Assembly (NCBI GenBank): GCA_011053005.1
Contig: DRHW01000004.1
Location: forward strand, 1 to 64,000
Direction of reading: 5' to 3'
Length of the DNA stretch: 64,000 bases
Source: Methylophaga sp.
GTDB taxonomy: Bacteria; Pseudomonadota; Gammaproteobacteria; Nitrosococcales; Methylophagaceae
Positions 57,691-64,000 of this stretch are shown piece by piece; positions within the stretch are counted from its first letter, which is position 1, and every line of letters begins with the position of its first letter. The notes beneath the pieces are model-generated. The model was not told the DNA's origin. It made no database searches and was given only the letters and a program-made list of their open reading frames with translations. Made by a program: the position numbers and the translations under genes.

Positions 57691-57734
57691 GAACAATATT
57701 GGTGCGCTACTGATATTTTGCAATATTTTGGTGC
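57691..57734 (-). promoter_or_regulatory. Two NtrC-like enhancer sites upstream of amtB
   Basis: GAACAATATTGGTGC (57691-57705) and GCAATATTTTGGTGC (57720-57734) resemble the NtrC consensus GCACCATATTGGTGC (2 and 3 mismatches by eye). Their starts are 29 bases apart, near three helical turns, and they lie about 100 and 130 bases upstream of the predicted amtB start, as at E. coli glnA. Confidence 0.7.
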
Positions 57735-57831
57735 ACGTAAATGTCTTACCCACTTTAGCTATAGATCAACGTATAATTATAGGCTGTATAGAATTAATAA
57801 TGTGTCACAACGACAAACGAGGACTGAATTG

Positions 57832-58467
57832 ATGGATATTTACGCTTCAGATGAGGAAAAAGGCGAAGAGATAAAACAATGGTGGCGAGATAATGGGCGC
57901 GCTGTAGTTATTGGAATAGTATTGGGTTCTGCAGCTATTTTTTCTGGTCGTTATTGGATTAATCATCAAGCGACGTTGACCGAGGAAGCATCCCACAGTT
58001 ATCAGCAGTTAGAAACCTATCTAAATGATGATAAAAAAGCGGAAGCAGATCAACAAATGCAACAGCTCCAAAATGATTTCCCATCAACTCCTTATGCTGT
58101 TTTTGCTGCATTTGATATGGCCAAAAAATCCGCTGATGCTAAAGATAGTGAAGCAGCTATAAAATACTTGCAGTGGATAATTGATCATGCTCAATTGGTA
58201 GGTCATAAAGCATTAGCACAATTACGACTTAGCCAAGTGTTATTAGCTGAATCAAAATTTGATGCGGCACTTGAGTTAGTCAACCAATCAACAGCTGTGA
58301 GTTTCAAGTCATTATTCGCTGAGGTACAAGGTAATATCTTGGTGGCACAGGGCAAAAAAAGTGAAGCTCACACTGCTTATCAAGCGGCTATGATGACTTT
58401 ACAGCCTGGGGAACCTCGCCAAACCTTATTGCAACTTAAACTTGATGACGTGGCGATAGCACAATGA
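57832..58467 (+). CDS. yfgM: YfgM family SecYEG ancillary protein
   Basis: Inner-membrane, periplasm-facing TPR-like protein; E. coli YfgM works with PpiD at the Sec translocon. Start ATG 57832 (MDIYASDEEKGEEIKQWWRDNG) has GAGG upstream; the frame is open further but not family-like. The 211-residue product has one membrane helix (about 25-43) and a helical repeat region (about 50-205). Its stop overlaps bamB. In other genomes hisS precedes it; here amtB is divergent. Confidence 0.92.
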   Translation: MDIYASDEEKGEEIKQWWRDNGRAVVIGIVLGSAAIFSGRYWINHQATLTEEASHSYQQLETYLNDDKKAEADQQMQQLQNDFPSTPYAVFAAFDMAKKSADAKDSEAAIKYLQWIIDHAQLVGHKALAQLRLSQVLLAESKFDAALELVNQSTAVSFKSLFAEVQGNILVAQGKKSEAHTAYQAAMMTLQPGEPRQTLLQLKLDDVAIAQ

Positions 58468-59633
58468 TAGTTAAAACATTCAAAATTGTTTGTGCTTTGA
58501 TATTGCTTATGTCATTGAATGCATGCAGCACCGTCAGTGGCTGGTTTAAAGATGATGTGTACGAAGTGCCACCGACTGAGTTAACAGAGTTTACTCAAGA
58601 GTTTGAACCTTCTATCGCATGGTCGACAGATACCGGTGGCTCTAATGATATTTACAGTAGTTTAGATCCTTGGTTACAGGGTGATGCGATTATTGCGATT
58701 GACTATGAAGGCGAAGTGAATAGTTACAATGCAGAAACGGGTAAACGCCAATGGCGAGTCTCGCTTGATGTGCCTGTTACTACGGGAGTCGGTGGTGGTG
58801 AAGGTCTGATTCTTGTTGGAACTAAAAAAGGTGAAGTACTTGCTTTGGATGCCAGTAACGGCGATTTACTCTGGAATGCAAAATTAAGCAGTGAAGTACT
58901 TGCTCCCCCAAAAGCGGCTCAAGGAATTGTTGTGGCAAGTACCTCTGATGGGCGCATGACAGGACTTTCTGCAAAAGATGGTCAAGTATTATGGAACTAT
59001 CAACGCACCGTTCCATTGTTAAGTTTACGAGGTGCAAGTGCGCCCGTTATAGCTGATGATAAAGTCATTTCAGGTTATGCCAATGGTAAAGTTGTTGCCT
59101 TATCGATTATTGATGGCAAAGTAGTTTGGGAAAAAAGTGTAGCTATACCACGTGGTAGAACTGAACTTGATCGGCTTGTTGATATTGATGCAGATCCTGT
59201 TGTGATTAACAATACTGTTTATGTGGTCGCTTACAATGGACGTATAGCAGCGCTATCTCTTGATGATGGTTCTATATTGTGGGCTAAAGAGATGTCATCT
59301 CGTTCAGGGTTAGATGTGTCTGTAGCTGATGCCGCTGTTTATGTGAGTGATGAAGAAGGTAATGTTTGGGCGCTACAAGATGGATCGGGTGATTCTCTTT
59401 GGCGACAAACGCGATTATTAAGACGTAATCCGACGGCACCAGTTGTTGTTGGTAATAATGTTGTTGTTGGTGATCTTGAAGGTTATGTTCATTGGATTTC
59501 TCGCCAAGATGGTCGTTTTACAGCACGTGTCAACATAACTGATGCAGCCATTCGTAGTAAGCCTGTTGTCAGTAACAACTTGGTCTATGTTTCGGCCGCA
59601 GACGGTACATTAACCGCATTCCGGATCCAATAA
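58464..59633 (+). CDS. bamB: Outer membrane assembly lipoprotein BamB
   Basis: BAM complex lipoprotein binding BamA POTRA domains. The 389-residue protein has a lipoprotein signal with lipobox LNAC (Cys21), then an eight-bladed PQQ-type beta-propeller with repeats such as GDLLWNAKL, GKVVWEKSV, GSILWAKEM. ATGA overlap with yfgM and 4 bases before der: the conserved yfgM-bamB-der unit. Confidence 0.96.
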   Translation: MIVKTFKIVCALILLMSLNACSTVSGWFKDDVYEVPPTELTEFTQEFEPSIAWSTDTGGSNDIYSSLDPWLQGDAIIAIDYEGEVNSYNAETGKRQWRVSLDVPVTTGVGGGEGLILVGTKKGEVLALDASNGDLLWNAKLSSEVLAPPKAAQGIVVASTSDGRMTGLSAKDGQVLWNYQRTVPLLSLRGASAPVIADDKVISGYANGKVVALSIIDGKVVWEKSVAIPRGRTELDRLVDIDADPVVINNTVYVVAYNGRIAALSLDDGSILWAKEMSSRSGLDVSVADAAVYVSDEEGNVWALQDGSGDSLWRQTRLLRRNPTAPVVVGNNVVVGDLEGYVHWISRQDGRFTARVNITDAAIRSKPVVSNNLVYVSAADGTLTAFRIQ

Positions 59634-59637
59634 TATT

Positions 59638-61062
59638 ATGAAGTCAGTCATTGCCTTAGTCGGTCGGCCAAATGTTGGCAAGTCAACCTTATTCAACCGC
59701 TTAACACGTACTCGCGATGCTTTGGTTGCGGATTTTTCGGGTCTTACTCGTGACAGAATATATGGCACGGTTAAAAGCGATGGCTGTGATTTTATTTTGA
59801 TCGATACCGGCGGGATGACAGCACAATCAGACAATATGTCAGATTTAATGCGTAAACAAGCCGATCTTGCGATACAAGAAGCAGATTTAATTTTATTTCT
59901 AGTTGATGGTCGTGCAGGTATGACCTCTGACGATCAAGAAATTGCTCAAACACTGCGAAATGTTGATAAACCTATTCTACTTGTTATTAATAAATCAGAA
60001 GGCGAACAACGTGAGTTGGTTGCCGCAGATTTTTATGCCTTAGGTTTGGGCGAACCCCAAGTTATTTCAGCTTCACAAGGCCGTGGTACAGTCAATTTAA
60101 TCACCGCTATCACTGATATTCTGCCAGCTGCATTAGCGGTAGAAAGTGATGAAGAAGAAGAAAATGAAGAAACAAGAATGGGGATCCGTCTAGCAGTATT
60201 AGGACGGCCAAATGTAGGGAAATCGACATTAATCAACCGTATTATGGGTGAAGAGCGTGTTGTGGCATTTGATGAGCCTGGTACAACACGAGATAGCATT
60301 CATATTCCATTTGAAAAAGATGGGACACGATATACATTGATTGACACTGCTGGTGTCCGTAGACGTTCTAAAGTCTCTGACATGCTAGAAAAATTTAGTA
60401 TTGTTAAAACATTACAGGCACTGGAAGAAGCAAATGTTGTGCTGTTAGTACTTGATGCACACGATGGCATCGTTGAACAAGATCTTCATCTTGCGGGACT
60501 TATATTGCAAAGCGGACGCGCACTAGTTATTGCCGTTAATAAATGGGATGGTTTAGAAAAAGCAGAACGCGAATGGGTGACAAAGAATATTGAACGTCGG
60601 ATTCCGTTTTTAAACTTTGCCAATACACATTTTATCTCTGCTTTACACGGTAGTGGTGTAGGTTTGTTATTTAAATCTGTTAAGCAAGCTTATGAGTCGG
60701 CTATGGCCCAAATTCCAACGCCGCGTTTAACTCGCGTATTAGAAGATGCTGTGGCGGATCACCAGCCTCCAATGGTCAATGGTCGGAGAATTAAGTTTCG
60801 TTATGCTCATCTTGGCGGCAAAAATCCACCACGTATTATTATTCATGGTAACCAAACAGATAAAACGCCGAACAGCTATATGAAGTATTTAGAAAATACT
60901 TTCCGGACCGTGCTAAAGCTACATGGCACACCGATAATGATCGAGTTTAAAATGAGTGATAATCCGTTTAAGGATAAAAAGAAAAAGTTAACGGCTGAAC
61001 AATTAGTTAAAAAGAGACGGTTGGAAAATCAACATTCAAACTTGAAAAAACGTCGCGATTAA
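59638..61062 (+). CDS. der: GTPase Der (EngA)
   Basis: Double GTPase for 50S subunit maturation. The 474-residue protein has two Era-like G domains, each with GRPNVGKST (about 8-16 and 188-196), DTGGM / DTAGV and NKSE / NKWD, an acidic linker (ESDEEEENEE, about 170-180) and a C-terminal KH-like domain ending in a basic tail. Confidence 0.97.
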   Translation: MKSVIALVGRPNVGKSTLFNRLTRTRDALVADFSGLTRDRIYGTVKSDGCDFILIDTGGMTAQSDNMSDLMRKQADLAIQEADLILFLVDGRAGMTSDDQEIAQTLRNVDKPILLVINKSEGEQRELVAADFYALGLGEPQVISASQGRGTVNLITAITDILPAALAVESDEEEENEETRMGIRLAVLGRPNVGKSTLINRIMGEERVVAFDEPGTTRDSIHIPFEKDGTRYTLIDTAGVRRRSKVSDMLEKFSIVKTLQALEEANVVLLVLDAHDGIVEQDLHLAGLILQSGRALVIAVNKWDGLEKAEREWVTKNIERRIPFLNFANTHFISALHGSGVGLLFKSVKQAYESAMAQIPTPRLTRVLEDAVADHQPPMVNGRRIKFRYAHLGGKNPPRIIIHGNQTDKTPNSYMKYLENTFRTVLKLHGTPIMIEFKMSDNPFKDKKKKLTAEQLVKKRRLENQHSNLKKRRD

Positions 61063-61107
61063 TTTTAATCTTATCTCAAATAGCGTAAGCAGATAGAACG
61101 TTATAAA

Positions 61108-61142
61108 ACCGCTCCAATAACATTTATTGTGTGAAGAGCGGT
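61108..61142 (-). terminator. Terminator between convergent der and moaE
   Basis: ACCGCTC (61108-61114) and GAGCGGT (61136-61142) form the outer stem, with a nested CAATA/TATTG stem inside. On the minus strand it is followed by TTTTATAA, suiting moaDE; on the plus strand only ATTTAAAG follows. Confidence 0.65.
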
Positions 61143-61155
61143 ATTTAAAGATTAT

Positions 61156-61593
61156 TTATAAACCGTCTGTATTGCTCTCGACCCAATGTTCACCATCTTG
61201 CCTGGTTTCTTTTTTCCAGAATGGTGCTTGATGTTTTAACGCTTCAATTAGCCAACTGCACGCATCTAAAGAAGCACGACGATGTGCTGACCAACAAGCA
61301 ATTAACACGATCGGATCTGCAGGTTTTATGTCTCCGACACGATGAATGATTAATATATCAAGTAAATCCCAACGTTCTCTGGCTTGCTGTTCCAATTGAT
61401 TTAAATAACGTTCGGTCATTGCTGGGTAATGTTCGAGCACCATCTGCGAGACGTCAGCATCTTCATTAAAGTCACGCATTGAGCCAATAAAAGTAGCAGT
61501 GGCGCCAAATTGCTTATTGAGATCAGATTGCTGTTGATGATCGATGATGGCTTGCCACGGATCAAATGCTTGTTGTTCGATGTAGATAGACAT
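61156..61593 (-). CDS. moaE: Molybdopterin synthase catalytic subunit MoaE
   Basis: With MoaD converts cyclic pyranopterin monophosphate to molybdopterin. The 145-residue protein has FIGSMRDFN near the N-terminus, HRVGDI, and the catalytic region HRRASLDACSWLIEALKHQAPFWKKE with conserved lysines. It lies 5 bases after moaD on the minus strand. Confidence 0.95.
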   Translation of the reverse strand: MSIYIEQQAFDPWQAIIDHQQQSDLNKQFGATATFIGSMRDFNEDADVSQMVLEHYPAMTERYLNQLEQQARERWDLLDILIIHRVGDIKPADPIVLIACWSAHRRASLDACSWLIEALKHQAPFWKKETRQDGEHWVESNTDGL

Positions 61594-61598
61594 AGTTA

Positions 61599-61826
61599 TT
61601 AACCGCCGGTTACTGGCGGGAAAAAAGCGACCTCATCACCATCTTGAACAGCGCTTGTAAAGTGAGCATATTCAAGGTTAATGGCAACGAGCACATTGAC
61701 GGGACGTTCGGCTTTATTGGTCGCGATATCCCATGCTTGGCCGGCAGAATCAGCATGACTAATCGTCGTATCAGCAACACCGATAGTTTCGCGGAGACTG
61801 GCAAAAAATTTGACTTGGATGCTCAT
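61599..61826 (-). CDS. moaD: Molybdopterin synthase sulfur carrier subunit MoaD
   Basis: Ubiquitin-like sulfur carrier; its C-terminal Gly-Gly is thiocarboxylated and gives sulfur to MoaE. The 75-residue protein starts with VKFFASLRETIG and ends DEVAFFPPVTGG, both typical. It is transcribed with moaE and divergent from moaC, whose start is only 44 bases away. Confidence 0.95.
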   Translation of the reverse strand: MSIQVKFFASLRETIGVADTTISHADSAGQAWDIATNKAERPVNVLVAINLEYAHFTSAVQDGDEVAFFPPVTGG

Positions 61827-61870
61827 CTGGTTAATTGTTTCACATATTTAAAATTAAAAGGATACCACTC

Positions 61871-62350
61871 ATGGCTGATTTAACACATTTTAATCAAGCA
61901 GGTGAAGCCCATATGGTTGATGTTGGTAATAAGCAAGTGACTAAACGTGTCGCTATCGCAGAAGGCCAAATATTAATGTTGGATAAAACTTTGACACTTA
62001 TTCAGCAGGGCAATCATAAAAAAGGTGATGTATTAGGCATTGCACGTATTGCAGGCATTATGGCGGCCAAGCGTACATCTGATTTAATACCGTTATGTCA
62101 TCCATTAGCGTTAACTAAAGTCACTGTCGATTTTAAAATTTTAGAGAACGATGTAGCTGTGCAATGTCGAGTTCAAGTTGAAACTAGCGGTCAAACTGGC
62201 GTAGAAATGGAAGCATTAACCGCAGTGCAAGTTGCATTGTTAACTATCTATGATATGTGCAAGGCGGTTGATCGAGGCATGGTTATGACTAGTGTACGTC
62301 TACTTGAAAAAGCAGGCGGTCAATCTGGTCATTGGGTACGAGAGCTTTAA
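61871..62350 (+). CDS. moaC: Cyclic pyranopterin monophosphate synthase MoaC
   Basis: Forms cyclic pyranopterin monophosphate from the MoaA product. ATG 61871 ([21 protein letters not shown]-type start) has AAAAGGA upstream; an in-frame codon at 61835 lies in the short moaD-moaC gap. The 159-residue protein has [17 protein letters not shown] and [29 protein letters not shown] (active-site Lys and Asp). Confidence 0.96.
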   Translation: MADLTHFNQAGEAHMVDVGNKQVTKRVAIAEGQILMLDKTLTLIQQGNHKKGDVLGIARIAGIMAAKRTSDLIPLCHPLALTKVTVDFKILENDVAVQCRVQVETSGQTGVEMEALTAVQVALLTIYDMCKAVDRGMVMTSVRLLEKAGGQSGHWVREL

Positions 62351-62362
62351 AACTGGTTTTTA

Positions 62363-63430
62363 TTAGGAAAAAATTTCCTTAAATGTCACGCTGTTGCCAG
62401 AATGTGAAGCATCATAACCAGGATATCCGGATAGGTTATTTCTAAATGCGGCACTTCCTAATAATTCAGTTATTTGTTTCGTGGACTCACTCTCACCTAG
62501 ATGATTAGGAATGGCTAAGCAATAATGTTCCCAAATTAACGGAACAAACTCTAAGTTAAATTTATTCGCCATGGGCGCTATCCCGAAACCAACATCCGCA
62601 GCATCACTAGCGATCATCGCCGCGACAGCCATGTGAGTAAACTCCTCATGATTATAGCCTTTAATGTTATTCGGATTAATACTATCGGCATCTAATAATT
62701 GATCAAATAATAAACGTGTTCCCGAGTCTTTTTGACGGTTTATAAAACGTAGATCAGCATTTGTTAAAGATGAGATAGCCGTTATTTTATCGGCATTTTT
62801 AGGCTTAAACATTAATCCCTGATTTCTTTTCACAACATACAGCAGTGTGTATTTATGAGGATCGATCAGTTTAAGGTATTGGGTTCTTATGTTTTTTGCT
62901 AATGGTCCAATAGGAACATGGAATCCTGCAATATCACAGCGGCCATTTTCAAGTGCTTTTAAGCTTTCTAAACTGCCATGAAAATGTAAATCCAACTTAA
63001 AATTAGATTGTTGGTTTATTAAGTCGCGTAAAGTGCTGATCGCCAGCCCGTGACTAGCGTAGATATTTAAATAAGCTGTTTTTCCTTTATCTAAAAGCGA
63101 TTCAAAATCTTGTTTGAATTGTGTGGCAAAGTTCTCTAATTCAGGCGTGAAATGTGCAAGTAGTTGAACATTGGCATTGAGTAATTTCTCACCTATTGGT
63201 GAGAGATAAGCACCTCGTCCTCTTTCAAGGATAACTAAAGGCTGGCCCAGAAATTGCTCCCATTTTAAGAGCAAACCCCAAGCGAAGCGATAGGAAATCT
63301 TGATATCGTCTGTTGCCCGTTTTAATGAACCTAAACGCTGAATTGTCGTGAGCAATACAAACAGAATAGGATCAACATTAAGAGGTTCTGATTGGCTGAC
63401 TTGCCAATTAAGCGATAATTTAATATTCAT
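62363..63430 (-). CDS. ModE-type HTH regulator with PBP-like domain
   Basis: Probable one-component regulator. The first 110 residues are a ModE-like winged helix (GSLKRATDDIKISYRFAWGLLL, then LERGRGAYLSPIGEKLL); residues 115-350 resemble a periplasmic-binding-protein fold without a signal peptide (YLNIYASHGLAISTLRDLI, DIAGFHVP, RFINRQKDSGTRLLFDQLL). Such proteins are often near molybdoenzyme or cofactor genes, and this one is next to moaC. A molybdate, tungstate or cofactor ligand is inferred. The start ATG is at 63430. A perfect palindrome lies 19 bases upstream. Confidence 0.8.
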   Translation of the reverse strand: MNIKLSLNWQVSQSEPLNVDPILFVLLTTIQRLGSLKRATDDIKISYRFAWGLLLKWEQFLGQPLVILERGRGAYLSPIGEKLLNANVQLLAHFTPELENFATQFKQDFESLLDKGKTAYLNIYASHGLAISTLRDLINQQSNFKLDLHFHGSLESLKALENGRCDIAGFHVPIGPLAKNIRTQYLKLIDPHKYTLLYVVKRNQGLMFKPKNADKITAISSLTNADLRFINRQKDSGTRLLFDQLLDADSINPNNIKGYNHEEFTHMAVAAMIASDAADVGFGIAPMANKFNLEFVPLIWEHYCLAIPNHLGESESTKQITELLGSAAFRNNLSGYPGYDASHSGNSVTFKEIFS

Positions 63431-63448
63431 TCAGGCATAGTAGAACAT

Positions 63449-63462
63449 ATTCGATATCGAAT
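63449..63462. promoter_or_regulatory. 14-base palindrome upstream of the ModE/PBP regulator
   Basis: ATTCGATATCGAAT is a perfect palindrome in the 130-base gap between the regulator and the divergent porin gene, 19 bases from the regulator start. Candidate operator for autoregulation; the binding protein is not known. Confidence 0.5.
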
Positions 63463-63560
63463 GAATACTCTTTAAACGCTTATTTATTATCAATATTAGA
63501 TGCATTTAGTTGCCAGTAATTGATAGTGTAAATTTTTATTAAACAGGGAGTAATACCATT

Positions 63561-64000
63561 ATGTTACGCAAAACATTAATCGCTGGTGCGATTTTTTCAT
63601 CTTCTATCGGCTCGGCTTATGCCGGTTCAGAAATAGAAACCTTAATTAATATGTTACATGAAAATGGCATGGTCAATGATGCACAATTTGGTCGTCTACA
63701 AGCAGAATTAAAACAAAATCAATCAGCAGCTAATCAAGAAAAACAAGAGGTACAAAAGCAACTTGCTGAAGCAACGAAACCTTCTGATGTTGAAGTACAA
63801 GTTAAAGGCGGCGTTACAGTCAAAACACGTGATGGTAAGTTCTCGACAAAAATCGGTGGACGCGTACAAGCCGATGCTGCAAGTTACAGTGGTCAACCAG
63901 ATATAGGTAATGGCACAGAAATTCGTCGTGCACGTCTCTATTTAAGTGGCACGATGTACAATGATTGGGGCTATAAATTAGAATATGATTTTGCGAGCAC
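63561..64000 (+). CDS. OprP/OprO-type outer membrane porin, partial (3-prime end outside window)
   Basis: Anion-selective trimeric porin family. Translation from ATG 63561 gives a signal peptide (about 1-21, cleavage after AYA), an N-terminal coiled-coil (ETLINMLHENGMVND... QKQL, about 24-70) and the start of the barrel: FSTKIGGRVQADAASY and EIRRARLYLSGTMYNDWGYKLEYDF. AGGGAG at 63545-63550 is the SD. 146 codons are visible and the frame stays open at the window edge. Phosphate selectivity is typical of named members but not shown here. Confidence 0.88.
   Translation, partial: MLRKTLIAGAIFSSSIGSAYAGSEIETLINMLHENGMVNDAQFGRLQAELKQNQSAANQEKQEVQKQLAEATKPSDVEVQVKGGVTVKTRDGKFSTKIGGRVQADAASYSGQPDIGNGTEIRRARLYLSGTMYNDWGYKLEYDFAS

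Noticed and set aside
61827-61870. Possible Moco riboswitch before moaC or moaD
   Set aside because: The gap is only 44 bases, far too short for the known structure.

Overview
The window is a piece of a gammaproteobacterial chromosome, moderately AT-rich by eye. The evidence is the set of conserved neighbourhoods: ffh / rpsP-rimM-trmD-rplS; rpsB-tsf-pyrH-frr-uppS-cdsA-dxr-rseP-bamA-skp-lpxD-fabZ-lpxA; yfgM-bamB-der. DsbC, LpxH, a YajQ protein and an OprP-type porin fit the same group. A marine methylotroph or hydrocarbon degrader of the Thiotrichales type (Methylophaga- or Cycloclasticus-like) is a guess only. I see no insertion sequence, prophage or CRISPR array.

Layout. (1) 1-10.3 kb holds housekeeping genes: ffh, the rpsP operon with a strong terminator, ogt, xerD, yajQ, dsbC, lpxH, a periplasmic cyclophilin, cysS and folD, ending with a tRNA-Pro/tRNA-Arg pair behind a near-consensus promoter. 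(2) 10.6-39.9 kb is a large surface polysaccharide (O-antigen or capsule) locus. It starts with a WbpM-type dehydratase and glmS, then has complete pathways to dTDP-L-rhamnose (rmlACDB) and GDP-L-fucose (manC, manB, gmd, fcl). A more AT-rich variable part follows: two Wzx flippases, one Wzy-like polymerase, about seven glycosyltransferases including a GT11 alpha-1,2-fucosyltransferase, four methyltransferase-like proteins, an acetyltransferase and a decayed galE. It closes with a WbpV/WreQ-type reductase and a small initiating sugar-phosphate transferase. A small exported ComEA-like protein with its own terminator marks the end. (3) 40.0-43.4 kb carries glnD and map on the minus strand. (4) 43.6-56.2 kb is the rpsB to lpxA envelope/translation cluster, with an rpsB leader. 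(5) 56.4-57.7 kb is amtB with a recognisable sigma-54 promoter and two NtrC-like sites. (6) 57.8-61.1 kb is yfgM-bamB-der. (7) 61.2-64 kb has moaE/moaD divergent from moaC, a ModE-type helix-turn-helix protein fused to a periplasmic-binding-protein-like domain, and the start of an OprP-like porin that runs off the window.

How the parts connect. The polysaccharide locus looks self-contained. WbpM plus the WbpV/WreQ-type reductase would make UDP-N-acetylquinovosamine, the PglC/WreU-like transferase would load it on undecaprenyl phosphate, the glycosyltransferases would extend with rhamnose and fucose, and Wzx/Wzy would export and polymerise. glnD and amtB belong to the same nitrogen-sensing circuit (UTase - PII - NtrC - sigma-54), and the amtB promoter shows the expected DNA elements.

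Most notable observations: the galE pseudogene between two glycosyltransferases, the two-flippase mosaic, the full NtrC/sigma-54 promoter of amtB, a triple TTAAGCAA motif at the gmd promoter, and the palindrome beside the ModE/PBP regulator. I found no convincing wholly new system. The least explained proteins are those at 24460-25107 and 25109-25882.
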